Assembly: GCF_004136015.1 (NCBI RefSeq)
Contig: NZ_CP024866.1
Location: 2,601,422-2,665,421, forward strand
Origin: Pseudomonas sp. ACM7
GTDB lineage: Bacteria > Pseudomonadota > Gammaproteobacteria > Pseudomonadales > Pseudomonadaceae
Length of the DNA stretch: 64,000 nucleotides
Reading direction: 5' to 3'
The notes under the pieces were generated by a model, which was not told where the DNA came from, searched no databases, and saw only the letters and a list, made by a program, of their open reading frames with translations. The translations under genes were made by a program, and so were the position numbers. Positions 33,701-47,302 of the stretch are shown here, one piece after another; position 1 is the first letter of the stretch; each line of letters starts with the position of its first letter.

Positions 33701-34573
33701 ATGGCCGTCAAGAAACGAGGTCTCGGACGTGGACTGGATGCACTGCTGAGTGGTCCGACTGTCAGCTCGCTGGAAGAACAAGCGGTGCAGGCTGATCAGC
33801 GTGAGCTGCAGCACCTGCCCCTGGACCTGATCCAGCGCGGCAAGTACCAGCCGCGGCGGGACATGGATCCTCAGGCGCTGGAAGAGCTGGCGCAGTCGAT
33901 CAAGGCTCAGGGCGTGATGCAGCCGATCGTGGTTCGTCCGATTGGCAGCGGTCGCTTCGAAATCATCGCCGGTGAACGCCGCTGGCGCGCCAGCCAGCAG
34001 GCTGGCCAGGAAACCATCCCGGCGATGGTTCGCGATGTGCCGGATGAAACCGCAATCGCCATGGCGCTAATCGAGAACATCCAGCGCGAAGACCTCAATC
34101 CGATCGAAGAAGCGGTGGCTTTGCAGCGTTTGCAGCAGGAATTCCAGCTGACGCAGCAACAAGTGGCCGAAGCCGTGGGCAAATCCCGCGTGACCGTGGC
34201 CAACCTGCTACGCTTGATCGCGTTGCCGGAAGTCATCAAAACCATGCTGTCACACGGCGACCTGGAAATGGGTCATGCCCGTGCTTTGCTCGGTTTACCG
34301 GAAAATCAACAGGTTGAAGGGGCGCGACACGTTGTCGCACGGGGGCTGACTGTGCGCCAGACTGAAGCACTGGTTCGCCAGTGGTTGAGTGGTAAACACG
34401 AACCTGCTGAACCGGTAAAGCAGGACCCGGATATTGCACGACTCGAACAGCGTCTGGCTGAGCGCCTAGGCTCTGCGGTGCAGATTCGCCACGGGAAAAA
34501 GGGGAAGGGGCAGTTGGTGATCGGTTACAACTCCCTGGATGAGCTTCAAGGTGTACTTGCACACATCCGCTGA
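33701..34573 (+). CDS. parB: chromosome-partitioning protein ParB (Spo0J)
   Basis: A CTP-dependent DNA clamp that loads at parS and spreads. The 290 residues include an N-terminal tail (MAVKKRGLGRGLDALLSGPT), the ParB/Srx nucleotide-binding domain (KYQPRRDMDPQALEELAQSI near 48, and IIAGERRWRASQQAG near 88, holding the GERRxRA motif), the helix-turn-helix DNA-binding domain (QVAEAVGKSRVTVANLLRLI near 152), and a C-terminal dimerisation domain. Its targets are the two parS sites found in recF in this same window. Confidence 0.97.
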   Translation: MAVKKRGLGRGLDALLSGPTVSSLEEQAVQADQRELQHLPLDLIQRGKYQPRRDMDPQALEELAQSIKAQGVMQPIVVRPIGSGRFEIIAGERRWRASQQAGQETIPAMVRDVPDETAIAMALIENIQREDLNPIEEAVALQRLQQEFQLTQQQVAEAVGKSRVTVANLLRLIALPEVIKTMLSHGDLEMGHARALLGLPENQQVEGARHVVARGLTVRQTEALVRQWLSGKHEPAEPVKQDPDIARLEQRLAERLGSAVQIRHGKKGKGQLVIGYNSLDELQGVLAHIR

Positions 34574-34622
34574 AACATTTCCTCATGTAGCGTGGAGTCG
34601 GAAATCACTACCTGACAGTTGA

Positions 34623-34644
34623 ATAGGGGCAGAACCGCCCCTAT
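34623..34644 (+). terminator. hairpin between parB and atpI
   Basis: ATAGGGGC (34623-34630) pairs with GCCCCTAT (34637-34644) around a 6-base loop. There is no long T run, so it may be a weak terminator or a protecting hairpin ahead of the atp operon promoter. Confidence 0.5.
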
Positions 34645-34721
34645 ACTCTGCGCGCATTTTGTCGGCACAAATTATGCCAAGTTATTGAATTATGGCAGCC
34701 GATCATTGGGGAGCAAAAACG

Positions 34722-36015
<1,294 letters not shown>

Positions 36016-36040
36016 GACCAGTCTCAGACTAGTCTGATGT

Positions 36041-36062
36041 CCCACTCGGTCAAACGAGTGGG
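36041..36062 (+). other. stem-loop between atpB and atpE
   Basis: CCCACTCG (36041-36048) pairs with CGAGTGGG (36055-36062) around 6 bases. It has no T run. It may mark an mRNA processing or stability point inside the operon, since subunit c must be made in much greater amounts than subunit a. Confidence 0.6.
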
Positions 36063-36134
36063 TGCCCGAACAGGGCTATGAAACGATTTGTTTTACCGCT
36101 TTAAAATCTAAAAAACCTAAACCATACGACGTAA

Positions 36135-36407
<273 letters not shown>

Positions 36408-36463
36408 TTACTCGAACCTTCGAGTAATTGGTGTGATGTGCAACGAACGAGCGAGGTGTTGGC

Positions 36464-36934
36464 GTGAACATTAATGCAACCCTGATTGGCCAGTCCGTTG
36501 CGTTCTTCATTTTTGTACTGTTTTGCATGAAGTTCGTGTGGCCTCCGGTCATCGCGGCTTTGCACGAACGTCAGAAGAAGATCGCGGATGGACTGGATGC
36601 TGCCAGCCGAGCAGCTCGCGACCTGGAGTTGGCCCAAGAGAAAGCGGGTCATCAACTGCGCGAAGCAAAAGCTCAGGCAGCTGAAATCATTGAGCAAGCC
36701 AAGAAACGCGGTAACCAGATCGTTGATGAGGCCGTTGAAAAAGCCCGTATCGACGCTGACCGTGTGAAGGTTCAGGCTCAGGCCGAGATCGAGCAGGAAC
36801 TGAACAGTGTCAAAGACGCGCTGCGTGCCCAATTGGGTGCTCTGGCCGTTGGCGGCGCCGAGAAGATCCTGGGTGCCACAATCGATCAAAACGCGCACGC
36901 GGAGCTGGTAAACAAACTGGCTGCTGAAATTTAA
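36464..36934 (+). CDS. atpF: F1Fo ATP synthase subunit b
   Basis: The peripheral-stalk subunit, 156 residues. One N-terminal transmembrane helix ([20 protein letters not shown]) is followed by a long charged coiled coil ([20 protein letters not shown]) and a C-terminal delta-binding region. The length matches the E. coli b subunit. Confidence 0.97.
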   Translation: MNINATLIGQSVAFFIFVLFCMKFVWPPVIAALHERQKKIADGLDAASRAARDLELAQEKAGHQLREAKAQAAEIIEQAKKRGNQIVDEAVEKARIDADRVKVQAQAEIEQELNSVKDALRAQLGALAVGGAEKILGATIDQNAHAELVNKLAAEI

Positions 36935-36946
36935 GCGAGGGCGATC

Positions 36947-37483
36947 ATGGCAGAATTGACCACGTTGGCCCGACCTTACGCTAAGGCAGCCTTCGAGCAC
37001 GCCCAGGCCCACCAGCAACTGGCCTCTTGGTCAGCCATGCTCGGCCTGGCTGCGGCAGTGTCGCAAGACGACACCATGCAGCGCGTGCTCAAGGCCCCGC
37101 GACTGACGAGCGCAAACAAGGCCACCACGTTTATTGACGTGTGTGGCGACAAGTTCGATGCCAAGGCACAGAATTTCATTCACGTCGTTGCCGAAAACGA
37201 CCGTCTCCCGCTTTTGCCGGAGATCGCCGCTCTGTTTGACCTGTACAAGGCCGAACAAGAGAAATCGGTAGACGTGGACGTAACCAGTGCTTTTGCATTG
37301 AACCAAGAACAGCAAGACAAACTCGCCAAGGTTCTCAGTGCACGGCTCGGCCGGGAAGTGCGACTGCACGCTGCGGAGGATGCCACCCTTATTGGTGGTG
37401 TCATCATCCGCGCCGGCGACTTGGTAATCGATGGCTCGATTCGCGGCAAACTCGCGAACCTTGCCGAAGCATTGAAATCTTGA
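36947..37483 (+). CDS. atpH: F1Fo ATP synthase subunit delta
   Basis: The 178-residue peripheral-stalk connector that joins the b dimer to the top of F1. N-terminal helical domain [20 protein letters not shown] and the C-terminal signature [20 protein letters not shown] are present. It follows atpF by 12 bases and precedes atpA by 21. Confidence 0.97.
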   Translation: MAELTTLARPYAKAAFEHAQAHQQLASWSAMLGLAAAVSQDDTMQRVLKAPRLTSANKATTFIDVCGDKFDAKAQNFIHVVAENDRLPLLPEIAALFDLYKAEQEKSVDVDVTSAFALNQEQQDKLAKVLSARLGREVRLHAAEDATLIGGVIIRAGDLVIDGSIRGKLANLAEALKS

Positions 37484-37504
37484 GTTTGAAGGGGCAGCAG
37501 AGCA

Positions 37505-39049
37505 ATGCAGCAACTCAATCCTTCCGAAATAAGTGAAATTATCAAGGGCCGCATCGACAAGCTCGATGTGACCTCCCAAGCCCGTAACGAAGGCACTGTC
37601 GTCAGCGTATCTGACGGTATCGTGCGGATTCACGGTCTGGCCGACGTAATGTACGGCGAGATGATCGAGTTTCCGGGCGGCGTCTTCGGTATGGCTCTCA
37701 ACCTGGAGCAAGACTCTGTAGGTGCCGTTGTATTGGGCTCTTACCAGTCTCTGGCTGAAGGCATGAGCGCCAAGTGCACTGGCCGCATCCTCGAAGTTCC
37801 GGTTGGTAAGGAACTGCTGGGTCGCGTAGTCGACGCACTGGGTAACCCAGTTGACGGCAAAGGTCCGCTGAACAACACCGAGACCGATGCGGTCGAGAAA
37901 GTTGCTCCAGGCGTGATCTGGCGTAAGTCGGTAGACCAGCCTGTACAGACTGGCTACAAGGCTGTCGATGCCATGATTCCTGTCGGCCGTGGCCAGCGTG
38001 AGCTGATCATCGGTGACCGTCAGATCGGTAAAACCGCTCTGGCGATCGACGCGATCATCAACCAGAAAAACAGCGGTATTTTCTGCGTCTACGTAGCTAT
38101 CGGTCAGAAACAATCGACCATCGCTAACGTGGTTCGCAAGCTGGAAGAAAACGGCGCACTGGCTAACACCATCGTCGTTGCCGCGAGCGCTTCGGAATCT
38201 GCAGCACTGCAGTTCCTGGCACCGTACTCCGGTTGCACCATGGGTGAATTCTTCCGCGACCGCGGTGAAGACGCGCTGATCGTTTATGACGATCTGTCCA
38301 AGCAAGCAGTGGCTTACCGCCAGATTTCCCTGCTGCTGCGCCGTCCACCAGGCCGTGAAGCTTACCCAGGCGACGTGTTCTATCTCCACTCCCGTCTGCT
38401 GGAGCGCGCATCCCGCGTTTCGGAAGAGTACGTAGAGAAGTTCACCAATGGCGCAGTGACCGGCAAAACCGGTTCCCTGACCGCACTGCCGATCATCGAA
38501 ACCCAGGCTGGCGACGTTTCCGCGTTCGTTCCGACCAACGTGATTTCCATCACCGACGGTCAGATCTTCCTGGAATCGGCCATGTTCAACTCCGGGATCC
38601 GTCCTGCTGTGAACGCCGGTGTTTCGGTATCCCGTGTGGGTGGTGCCGCTCAGACCAAGATCATCAAGAAGCTCTCCGGTGGTATCCGTACCGCTCTGGC
38701 TCAGTACCGTGAACTGGCGGCATTCGCCCAGTTCGCTTCTGACCTGGACGAAGCGACCCGGAAGCAACTTGAGCATGGTCAGCGCGTTACCGAGCTGATG
38801 AAGCAGAAGCAATACGCACCAATGTCGATCGCTGACATGGCGCTGTCGCTGTATGCCGCTGAGCGTGGGTTCCTGACTGACGTTGAAATCGCCAAGATCG
38901 GCAGCTTCGAACAAGCGCTGATTGCTTTCTTCAACCGCGATCACGCCGAATTGATGGCGAAGATCAACGTGAAGGGTGACTTCAATGACGAAATCGACGC
39001 TGGCATGAAAGCCGGTATCGAGAAGTTCAAGGCCACCCAAACCTGGTAA
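37505..39049 (+). CDS. atpA: F1Fo ATP synthase subunit alpha
   Basis: The 514-residue non-catalytic nucleotide-binding subunit of F1. The P-loop is [14 protein letters not shown] near residue 169. The arginine-finger region is conserved near [12 protein letters not shown] (about 370). The N-terminal beta-barrel ([20 protein letters not shown]) is intact. Confidence 0.98.
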   Translation: MQQLNPSEISEIIKGRIDKLDVTSQARNEGTVVSVSDGIVRIHGLADVMYGEMIEFPGGVFGMALNLEQDSVGAVVLGSYQSLAEGMSAKCTGRILEVPVGKELLGRVVDALGNPVDGKGPLNNTETDAVEKVAPGVIWRKSVDQPVQTGYKAVDAMIPVGRGQRELIIGDRQIGKTALAIDAIINQKNSGIFCVYVAIGQKQSTIANVVRKLEENGALANTIVVAASASESAALQFLAPYSGCTMGEFFRDRGEDALIVYDDLSKQAVAYRQISLLLRRPPGREAYPGDVFYLHSRLLERASRVSEEYVEKFTNGAVTGKTGSLTALPIIETQAGDVSAFVPTNVISITDGQIFLESAMFNSGIRPAVNAGVSVSRVGGAAQTKIIKKLSGGIRTALAQYRELAAFAQFASDLDEATRKQLEHGQRVTELMKQKQYAPMSIADMALSLYAAERGFLTDVEIAKIGSFEQALIAFFNRDHAELMAKINVKGDFNDEIDAGMKAGIEKFKATQTW

Positions 39050-39055
39050 GCCGCA

Positions 39056-39077
39056 GCGGGAGCCGCAAGGCTCCCGC
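39056..39077 (+). other. stem-loop between atpA and atpG
   Basis: GCGGGAGCC (39056-39064) pairs with GGCTCCCGC (39069-39077) around a GCAA tetraloop, a very stable RNA hairpin. It has no T run, so it probably protects or separates the transcript rather than ending it. Confidence 0.65.
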
Positions 39078-39099
39078 TTGCTAACCTGATAGGTGTTAC

Positions 39100-39960
39100 A
39101 TGGCAGGCGCAAAAGAGATTCGCAGTAAGATTGCGAGCATCAAAAGCACGCAAAAGATTACCAGCGCCATGGAAAAAGTGGCGGTCAGCAAAATGCGCAA
39201 GGCACAAATGCGTATGTCTGCTAGCCGTCCTTACGCGGAGCGCATCCGCCAGGTTATTGGTCATTTGGCCAACGCTAACCCGGAATATCGCCACCCCTTC
39301 ATGATCGAGCGTGAAATCAAGCGCGTCGGTTATGTCGTAGTGAGCAGTGACCGTGGTCTGTGTGGTGGCTTGAACACCAACCTGTTCAAGGCCCTGGTCA
39401 AGGACATGGCGGTAAACCGCGAAAACGGCGTCGAGATCGATCTGTGTGTTGTTGGTAGCAAGGGTGCGGCTTTCTTCCGCAACTTCGGCGGTAACGTCGT
39501 TGCAGCTATCAGCCACCTGGGTGAAGAGCCGTCGATCAATGATCTGATTGGCAGCGTCAAGGTGATGCTGGATGCCTACCTGGACGGCCGTATTGATCGC
39601 CTGTCCGTGGTGTCCAACAAGTTCATCAACACCATGACGCAACAGCCTACTGTGGAGCAGTTGATTCCACTGGAGGCGACCCCGGATCAATCGCTCAAGC
39701 ACCACTGGGACTATCTCTACGAACCGGATGCCAAAGAGCTGCTTGACGGCTTGATGGTCCGTTACGTCGAGTCGCAGGTCTACCAGGCGGTGGTCGAGAA
39801 CAACGCGGCTGAACAAGCTGCGCGGATGATCGCGATGAAGAACGCTACCGACAACGCCGGTGATTTGATCAGCGATTTGCAGCTGGTCTACAACAAGGCG
39901 CGTCAGGCTGCGATCACCCAAGAGATCTCGGAAATCGTCGGCGGCGCTGCCGCGGTTTAA
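39100..39960 (+). CDS. atpG: F1Fo ATP synthase subunit gamma
   Basis: The 286-residue rotor shaft. It begins [20 protein letters not shown], the N-terminal coiled-coil helix, has the conserved [16 protein letters not shown] near residue 85, and ends with the C-terminal helix [20 protein letters not shown]. Confidence 0.98.
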   Translation: MAGAKEIRSKIASIKSTQKITSAMEKVAVSKMRKAQMRMSASRPYAERIRQVIGHLANANPEYRHPFMIEREIKRVGYVVVSSDRGLCGGLNTNLFKALVKDMAVNRENGVEIDLCVVGSKGAAFFRNFGGNVVAAISHLGEEPSINDLIGSVKVMLDAYLDGRIDRLSVVSNKFINTMTQQPTVEQLIPLEATPDQSLKHHWDYLYEPDAKELLDGLMVRYVESQVYQAVVENNAAEQAARMIAMKNATDNAGDLISDLQLVYNKARQAAITQEISEIVGGAAAV

Positions 39961-41367
<1,407 letters not shown>

Positions 41368-41372
41368 TCCCG

Positions 41373-41390
41373 GCGCCCGGCAACGGGCGC
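41373..41390 (+). other. stem-loop between atpD and atpC
   Basis: GCGCCCG (41373-41379) pairs with CGGGCGC (41384-41390) around a GCAA tetraloop. It is the same loop as in the atpA-atpG hairpin. Confidence 0.6.
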
Positions 41391-41412
41391 TAATTTAGGT
41401 TGAGGCAATCAG

Positions 41413-41838
41413 ATGGCTATGACAGTCCATTGCGATATCGTCAGCGCGGAAGGGGAAATCTTCTCCGGCCTGGTCGAGATGGTGGTTGCGCACGGTGCAC
41501 TGGGTGATCTTGGTATCGCCCTGGGTCACGCGCCGCTGATCACTAATCTCAAGCCGGGCCCGATCCGCCTGATCAAGCAGGGCGGGGAAGAGGAGGTGTA
41601 TTACATCTCCGGCGGTTTCCTCGAGGTTCAGCCGAACATGGTCAAGGTACTTGCCGACACTGTGCAACGTGCTGCCGACCTGGACGAAGCCTCCGCTCAG
41701 GAAGCCGTTAAGGCTGCCGAGAAGGCCTTGCATGACCGTGGTGCAGAATTCGATTACGGTTCTGCTGCTGCACGTCTGGCCGAGGCTACAGCTCAGCTGC
41801 GCACCGTCCAGCAGATCCGCAAGAAGTTCGGCCACTAA
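41413..41838 (+). CDS. atpC: F1Fo ATP synthase subunit epsilon
   Basis: The 141-residue rotor subunit and inhibitor of ATP hydrolysis. N-terminal beta-sandwich ([39 protein letters not shown]) and the C-terminal two-helix hairpin ([19 protein letters not shown]) are complete. It is the last gene of the atp operon, followed by a strong terminator. Confidence 0.97.
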   Translation: MAMTVHCDIVSAEGEIFSGLVEMVVAHGALGDLGIALGHAPLITNLKPGPIRLIKQGGEEEVYYISGGFLEVQPNMVKVLADTVQRAADLDEASAQEAVKAAEKALHDRGAEFDYGSAAARLAEATAQLRTVQQIRKKFGH

Positions 41839-41866
41839 TAGGCCACCGCTTGTTGTGCGATTGATT

Positions 41867-41900
41867 AAAAAGGGTAGCTTCGGCTACCCTTTTTTCTTTT
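41867..41900 (+). terminator. Rho-independent terminator of the atp operon
   Basis: AAAAAGGGTAGC (41867-41878), a TTCG tetraloop, then GCTACCCTTTTT and more T residues. This is a textbook intrinsic terminator. Confidence 0.95.
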
Positions 41901-41954
41901 TAGATATTCATAACCTGGTCGCAGCCGCTGACCTCCCAGGATTGGTAGCCAGTC

Positions 41955-43322
41955 ATGTCTTTAGAAATCGTTATCCTCGCTGCTGGTCAGGGCACTCGCA
42001 TGCGTTCGGCACTGCCGAAGGTTCTGCATCCGATTGCCGGCAACTCGATGCTCGGCCATGTTATCCACAGCGCCCGGCAACTTGATCCACAGCGCATCCA
42101 CGTCGTCATCGGCCATGGCGCCGATGCAGTGCGCGAGCGCCTGGCGGCTGATGATCTTAATTTCGTCCTGCAGGACAAACAGCTTGGGACTGGCCACGCG
42201 GTAGCTCAAGCGGTGCCTTTTATTGAGTCCGACACCGTCCTGATTCTTTATGGTGACGTGCCATTGATCGAAGTCGAGACCCTGCAGCGTCTGCTCAAGC
42301 AAGTAGCGCCGCAGCAACTGGGCTTGTTGACAGTAGAACTGGACGACCCGACCGGCTATGGCCGCATCGTCCGCGACGCCGACGGCAAAGTGACAGCCAT
42401 CGTCGAGCAGAAGGACGCCAACGAAGCCGAACGAGCGATCACTGAAGGCAACACCGGCATTCTGGCGCTGCCGTTCGCGCAATTGGCTGGCTGGATGAGC
42501 CGTCTATCGAACAATAACGCCCAGGGCGAGTACTACCTGACCGACGTGATCGCCATGGCAGTCAGCGACGGTCTGGTGGTGGCAACCGAGCAACCCCACG
42601 ACGCCATGGAAGTGCAGGGCGCCAACGACCGCAAGCAGCTTTCCGAGCTTGAGCGTCACTATCAGCTGCGCGCTGGTCGTCGGTTGATGGCTCAGGGCGT
42701 GACCCTGCGTGATCCGGCTCGTTTTGATGTACGCGGTGAAATCACCGTCGGCCGCGATGTGCTGATCGACATCAACGTGATCCTCGAAGGCAAGGTCATT
42801 ATCGAGGACGACGTGGTGATCGGCCCGAACTGCGTGATCAAGGACAGCACCCTGCGCAAAGGTGTGGTGATCAAGGCCAACAGCCACATCGAAGGCGCGA
42901 TTCTCGGCGAAGGCAGCGATGCCGGCCCGTTCGCTCGTTTGCGTCCAGGTACTGTGCTGGAAGCACGCGCCCATGTGGGTAACTTTGTTGAGTTGAAAAA
43001 CGCTCACTTGGGCGAAGGCGCCAAGGCCGGTCATCTGACCTATCTGGGTGATGCCGAGATCGGCGCGCGTACCAACATCGGCGCGGGCACCATCACCTGC
43101 AACTACGACGGTGCCAATAAGTGGAAAACCGTGCTGGGTGAAGATGTGTTCATCGGTTCCAACAACTCGTTGGTTGCGCCTGTGGATATCTCTTCGGGTG
43201 CGACCACGGCGGCGGGTTCGACCATTACGCAGAATGTGGATAACGCGCAGTTGGCCGTGGGTCGTGCGCGGCAGAAGAATATCGATGGCTGGAAGCGGCC
43301 TGAGAAAATCAAGAAGGGTTGA
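41955..43322 (+). CDS. glmU: bifunctional N-acetylglucosamine-1-phosphate uridyltransferase/glucosamine-1-phosphate acetyltransferase
   Basis: This enzyme makes UDP-N-acetylglucosamine for peptidoglycan and LPS. The 455 residues comprise an N-terminal pyrophosphorylase domain ([20 protein letters not shown] near 8) and a C-terminal left-handed beta-helix acetyltransferase with hexapeptide repeats ([39 protein letters not shown]). It works with GlmS, whose gene lies 1 kb downstream. Two DnaA 9-mers lie inside (42061, 43235). Confidence 0.97.
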   Translation: MSLEIVILAAGQGTRMRSALPKVLHPIAGNSMLGHVIHSARQLDPQRIHVVIGHGADAVRERLAADDLNFVLQDKQLGTGHAVAQAVPFIESDTVLILYGDVPLIEVETLQRLLKQVAPQQLGLLTVELDDPTGYGRIVRDADGKVTAIVEQKDANEAERAITEGNTGILALPFAQLAGWMSRLSNNNAQGEYYLTDVIAMAVSDGLVVATEQPHDAMEVQGANDRKQLSELERHYQLRAGRRLMAQGVTLRDPARFDVRGEITVGRDVLIDINVILEGKVIIEDDVVIGPNCVIKDSTLRKGVVIKANSHIEGAILGEGSDAGPFARLRPGTVLEARAHVGNFVELKNAHLGEGAKAGHLTYLGDAEIGARTNIGAGTITCNYDGANKWKTVLGEDVFIGSNNSLVAPVDISSGATTAAGSTITQNVDNAQLAVGRARQKNIDGWKRPEKIKKG

Positions 43323-43350
43323 GTTATCCACAGATTGAAAGATCAAAAGA

Positions 43351-43416
43351 TCGCAGCCTTCGGCAGCTCCTACAGAGTGAACACGAATTCCCTGTAGGAG
43401 CTGCCGAAGGCAGCGA
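43351..43416. repeat. REPIN between glmU and the DeoR-family regulator
   Basis: The arm at 43351-43375 (TCGCAGCCTTCGGCAGCTCC and five more) faces 43392-43416 with one mismatch in 25. It is the same class as 12002-12063, also preceded by GATCAAAAGATC. Perfect DnaA 9-mers flank it (43324, 43429). Confidence 0.85.
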
Positions 43417-43524
43417 TATTTTTATGGGTTATCCACAGGTCTTTTTATCGCCCCACGCTTGACGAAGTTTCACCAATAGGTTTTGATTGCTTTCGTTATC
43501 TTTCGAATCGAAACTTACCAAATC

Positions 43525-44301
43525 ATGTCGAAACGCAATACACCTCAGCGCCGTCACAACATCCTTGCCTTGCTCAATGAGCAGGGCGAAGTCAGTGTAG
43601 ATGGGCTGGCCAAGCGCTTCGAAACGTCGGAAGTTACTATCCGCAAGGATCTCGCGGCGCTTGAGACCAATGGTTTGCTGCTGCGCCGTTATGGCGGAGC
43701 GATTACCCTGCCTCAAGAGCTGGTGGCCGACCTTGGTCAACCGGTGTCCAAATACAAGCAGGCCATCGCCTGCGCTGCCGTCACACGGATTCGTGAGCAT
43801 GCGCGAATCATCATCGACAGCGGCAGCACCACGGCGGCGATGATTCCGGAGCTCGGCCAGCAGCCGGGCCTGGTCGTGATGACCAACTCCCTGCATGTTG
43901 CCAATGCCTTGAGCGAGCTTGAGCATGAGCCGGTACTGTTGATGACCGGCGGCACCTGGGACCCGCATTCCGAATCCTTTCAGGGGCAGGTGGCCGAGCA
44001 GGTACTACGCTCTTACGATTTCGACCAGTTGTTCATCGGTGCCGACGGCATCGACCTAGTTCGCGGTACCACCACCTTCAACGAACTGCTGGGACTGAGC
44101 CGGGTCATGGCTGAAGTCGCCCGGGAAGTGGTTGTCATGGTGGAGGCCGACAAGATCGGCCGCAAGATTCCCAACCTGGAACTGCCCTGGAGCAGCGTCC
44201 ATACCCTTATTACCGATGATCGCCTGCCGCTTGAGGCACGGGATCAGATTCAGGCTCGCGGAATCAACTTGATCCTCGCGGCTGTCAGTCAGGAGACATA
44301 G
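43525..44301 (+). CDS. glmR: DeoR-family transcriptional regulator (GlmR-like)
   Basis: A 258-residue repressor. The N-terminal winged helix-turn-helix is the DeoR type ([20 protein letters not shown], then [20 protein letters not shown]) and the C-terminal sugar-phosphate-sensing domain has [15 protein letters not shown] and [15 protein letters not shown]. The ATG at 43525 is chosen since the HTH then begins at residue about 7. It ends one base before glmS, so it probably shares its transcript and may respond to amino-sugar phosphates. The symbol follows the P. aeruginosa homologue at the same locus and is tentative. Confidence 0.85.
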   Translation: MSKRNTPQRRHNILALLNEQGEVSVDGLAKRFETSEVTIRKDLAALETNGLLLRRYGGAITLPQELVADLGQPVSKYKQAIACAAVTRIREHARIIIDSGSTTAAMIPELGQQPGLVVMTNSLHVANALSELEHEPVLLMTGGTWDPHSESFQGQVAEQVLRSYDFDQLFIGADGIDLVRGTTTFNELLGLSRVMAEVAREVVVMVEADKIGRKIPNLELPWSSVHTLITDDRLPLEARDQIQARGINLILAAVSQET

Positions 44302-44302
44302 C

Positions 44303-46135
44303 ATGTGTGGAATTGTCGGCGCAGTTGCAGAACGTAATATCACCGCCATCCTGCTCGAAGGCCTGAAACGCCTGGAATACCGTGGCTATGACAGTGCCGG
44401 TGTAGCGGTCTACACCCATGACCAAAAGCTTGAGCGCCTGCGTCGCCCGGGCAAGGTCAGTGAATTGGAACAGGCGCTGGCCGAAGAACCGCTGGTCGGC
44501 CGCCTGGGTATCGCCCACACCCGCTGGGCCACCCATGGAGCGCCGTGCGAGCGCAACGCTCACCCGCATTTCTCCGGTGATCTGGCGGTGGTGCACAACG
44601 GCATCATCGAGAACCACGAAGCCCTGCGCGAGCAACTGAAAGCCTTGGGTTACGTGTTCACCTCGGACACCGATACCGAAGTCATCGCTCACCTGTTGAA
44701 CCACAAACTCAAGGATCTGCCGGATCTGACCGTGGCCCTGAAAGCTACTGTCAAAGAGCTGCACGGTGCTTACGGTCTGGCTGTCATCAGCGCTCAGCAA
44801 CCGGATCGTCTGGTCGCCGCCCGCAGCGGCAGCCCGCTGGTCATCGGTCTGGGCATGGGTGAAAACTTCCTGGCTTCCGATCAGTTGGCCCTGCGTCAGG
44901 TCACTGACCGCTTCATGTACCTGGAAGAAGGCGATATCGCCGAAATTAGCCGCGACAGCGTGCAGATCTGGGACTTGAGCGGCCAAGTGGTCGAACGTGA
45001 GTCGGTGCAGTACCGCGATGGCGCCGAAGCCGCCGACAAGGGCGAATTCCGCCACTTCATGCTCAAGGAAATTCACGAGCAACCGGCCGTGGTGCAGCGC
45101 ACCCTGGAAGGTCGCATCAGCCACAATCAAGTGCTGGTGCAAGCGTTCGGTCCACAGGCTGCCGAGCTGTTCGCCAAAGTGCGTAACGTGCAGATCGTCG
45201 CGTGCGGCACCAGTTACCACGCCGGCATGGTTGCCCGTTACTGGCTCGAAGAACTGGCCGGCATCCCGTGCCAAGTCGAAGTCGCCAGCGAATTCCGCTA
45301 CCGCAAGGTGGTGGTGCAGCCCGACACCCTGTTCGTGACCATCTCCCAGTCCGGTGAAACCGCCGACACCCTGGCCGCACTGCGTAACGCCAAAGTGTTG
45401 GGTTACCTGGCGAGCCTGGCGATTTGCAACGTCGGCATAAGCTCGCTGGTGCGTGAATCCGATCTGACTCTGCTGACCCAGGCCGGTCGCGAAATTGGCG
45501 TGGCCTCGACCAAAGCCTTTACCACTCAGTTGGTCGGTCTGCTGTTGCTGACCCTGTCCTTGGGTCAGGTTCACGGCACGTTGGCCAAAGGCGTCGAAGC
45601 CACATTGGTTGAAGAACTGCGTCGCCTGCCAACCCGCCTCGGCGAAGCCCTGGCCATGGACGGCACCGTCGAAAAAATCGCCGAGCTGTTCGCCGAGAAA
45701 AACCACACCCTGTTCCTCGGTCGTGGCGCGCAATTCCCGGTGGCAATGGAAGGGGCGCTCAAGCTTAAGGAAATCTCCTACATCCACGCTGAAGCCTATC
45801 CGGCCGGCGAGCTGAAACACGGCCCGTTGGCGCTTGTGGATAACGACATGCCGGTGGTCACCGTGGCACCGAACAACGAACTGCTGGAGAAGTTGAAATC
45901 CAACCTCCAGGAAGTCCGCGCCCGGGGTGGCGAGCTGATCGTCTTCGCAGACGAACAAGCTGGCATGACCAATGGCGAAGGCACTCATGTTGTGCAAATG
46001 CCGCACATCCACGACATCCTGTCGCCGATCCTCTACACGATTCCGCTGCAGTTGCTCTCGTATTACGTTGCCGTGTTGAAGGGCACCGACGTTGATCAGC
46101 CGCGTAACCTGGCGAAGTCGGTGACGGTGGAATAA
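44303..46135 (+). CDS. glmS: glutamine-fructose-6-phosphate aminotransferase (isomerizing)
   Basis: This enzyme makes glucosamine-6-phosphate from fructose-6-phosphate and glutamine. The 610 residues comprise an N-terminal Ntn-hydrolase glutaminase domain with Cys2 as nucleophile ([12 protein letters not shown]) and TRWATHGAP, then two SIS sugar-isomerase domains ([32 protein letters not shown]). The C-terminus [11 protein letters not shown] is the conserved stretch whose codons form the TnsD-recognised attTn7 site. A Tn7-like element does lie just downstream, and the coding sequence is unharmed. Confidence 0.98.
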   Translation: MCGIVGAVAERNITAILLEGLKRLEYRGYDSAGVAVYTHDQKLERLRRPGKVSELEQALAEEPLVGRLGIAHTRWATHGAPCERNAHPHFSGDLAVVHNGIIENHEALREQLKALGYVFTSDTDTEVIAHLLNHKLKDLPDLTVALKATVKELHGAYGLAVISAQQPDRLVAARSGSPLVIGLGMGENFLASDQLALRQVTDRFMYLEEGDIAEISRDSVQIWDLSGQVVERESVQYRDGAEAADKGEFRHFMLKEIHEQPAVVQRTLEGRISHNQVLVQAFGPQAAELFAKVRNVQIVACGTSYHAGMVARYWLEELAGIPCQVEVASEFRYRKVVVQPDTLFVTISQSGETADTLAALRNAKVLGYLASLAICNVGISSLVRESDLTLLTQAGREIGVASTKAFTTQLVGLLLLTLSLGQVHGTLAKGVEATLVEELRRLPTRLGEALAMDGTVEKIAELFAEKNHTLFLGRGAQFPVAMEGALKLKEISYIHAEAYPAGELKHGPLALVDNDMPVVTVAPNNELLEKLKSNLQEVRARGGELIVFADEQAGMTNGEGTHVVQMPHIHDILSPILYTIPLQLLSYYVAVLKGTDVDQPRNLAKSVTVE

Positions 46136-46157
46136 GTTATCCACAGGTGATGGAAAC
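46100..46157 (+). other. attTn7: attTn7 site (3' end of glmS and insertion point)
   Basis: The last glmS codons (CCGCGTAACCTGGCGAAGTC onward to TAA at 46133-46135) closely match the TnsD target known from E. coli attTn7. The element's TGT begins 22 bases after the stop. The five bases before it, GAAAC (46153-46157), are the predicted target-site duplication. I found no second GAAAC next to a matching transposon end inside the window. Confidence 0.8.
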
Positions 46158-46225
46158 TGTTTACGAATAATAAAGGTTGTCACAAAACAATAAAGGTTGT
46201 CACAAGTTAATAAAGGTTGTCACAA
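46158..46225. mobile_element. right end of the Tn7-like transposon with three TnsB-type binding sites
   Basis: The end starts TGTTTACG. AATAAAGGTTGTCACAA occurs three times without mismatch at 46169-46185, 46189-46205 and 46209-46225, an exact 20-base period. Tightly packed direct repeats beside glmS and next to tnsA are the layout of a Tn7 right end. A 7-bp inverted repeat (GCCCCGA with TCGGGGC, about 46231-46252) follows, before tnsA. Confidence 0.85.
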
Positions 46226-46402
46226 GCCTCTGCCCCGACCGCATATCGGGGCGGAAGCGGGTCCTGAAATTAAGGATCACAATCCCTTATGCTCCGCTGT
46301 GACTGTTGTCCAGGCAGAACCCGCTCCTGACATTTCATCACGCCACGTACCTTCTGTGCCGTTCCGATCGAGTGGGTCGCCCCATGATGAGCGACTGGTA
46401 AA

Positions 46403-47302
46403 ATGACATCTGTCCCCGCTGCATTGGCTAAGCCTGCCTCCTCCAAGCTGATGACCCAGCAGAAAATTGATAGAAAAATAAAATCGGGCCGCGGAAAAGG
46501 GGTGAGAGAATCCTATGAGCCCTGGATTAAGGTTTGGGATATCAAATCTAAGGGTGTGTCTCACCTCGTGCCAGGAATGAAATTCCTACGTACCCATCAT
46601 CTGTTGTCCAATGCTGAGCGCGACTACCACATGATCCTTGAGCAGGATCCTTCCATTATTGATATTCGGGAGCAGTTTCCACTTTTCACACAAGCGGAGA
46701 CCCAGGCTATAGCTTCGAGCCTGAACATTCTTCACCCTGTGTACCCGGGCACTCAAATTCCAGTCGTTATGACAACTGACTTTTTAATAACTTTCGTAGA
46801 CCCGAAAGGCGAAGAGCGGCTGGCTGCGCGATCTGTTAAATATCGGAAAGAGTTTGAAGAAGCTGACTTCGATGAGAAAAATCGGATTATGGAGAAGCTC
46901 GCTATCGAAGAAAAATATTGGGCAATGAGGAAGGTAGAGTGGAAGCTAGTTCTTCACGAAAATCTGCCACTAAACAAGATAGCAAATCTTGTCATCCTTA
47001 GAACTTATGCGATTATCCATCCCTCTTTGCCTACAGACAAAAACATAGATAAATTGCTCGATTTTATAGCGGGATGTAAAACTGATCAAATCCCACTCAA
47101 GGCACTATTAGAGAAAGCGTCCAGAGTCATCTTTATTGATTATATGGGCGTTAAACGTCTTTTTCACCATCTTCTATGGATAGGCCGGTTGGAGACGGAC
47201 CTCACCTCTAGGGTGATTAGATTATCTGAACCTTTGCATGTGTGGATTAGTGAATCATCCTTGGTCGTTACAGCACCAGTTGAGGTACCTCATCATGCTT
47301 AG
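46403..47302 (+). CDS. tnsA: TnsA-like transposon endonuclease
   Basis: In Tn7, TnsA cuts the 5' ends of the element and pairs with TnsB for cut-and-paste movement. This 299-residue protein has a TnsA nuclease domain after a basic N-terminal tail. Candidate catalytic residues are Glu72 (SNAERDYHMI), Asp126 (MTTDFLITF) and Lys146 (ARSVKYRKE), the same order and spacing type as E63, D114 and K132 of Tn7 TnsA. The C-terminal part carries helices expected to contact TnsC. Keeping TnsA means the element should move without forming cointegrates. It overlaps tnsB by 8 bases. Confidence 0.88.
   Translation: MTSVPAALAKPASSKLMTQQKIDRKIKSGRGKGVRESYEPWIKVWDIKSKGVSHLVPGMKFLRTHHLLSNAERDYHMILEQDPSIIDIREQFPLFTQAETQAIASSLNILHPVYPGTQIPVVMTTDFLITFVDPKGEERLAARSVKYRKEFEEADFDEKNRIMEKLAIEEKYWAMRKVEWKLVLHENLPLNKIANLVILRTYAIIHPSLPTDKNIDKLLDFIAGCKTDQIPLKALLEKASRVIFIDYMGVKRLFHHLLWIGRLETDLTSRVIRLSEPLHVWISESSLVVTAPVEVPHHA

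Noticed and set aside
46169..46225. possible short CRISPR array
   Set aside because: The 17-bp repeats have only 3-base spacers and sit at a transposon end; they are TnsB-type binding sites. No cas genes are present.
47238..47294. upstream start for tnsB
   Set aside because: It would give a 65-base overlap with tnsA and no ribosome-binding site; the ATG at 47295 has GAGG at good spacing.
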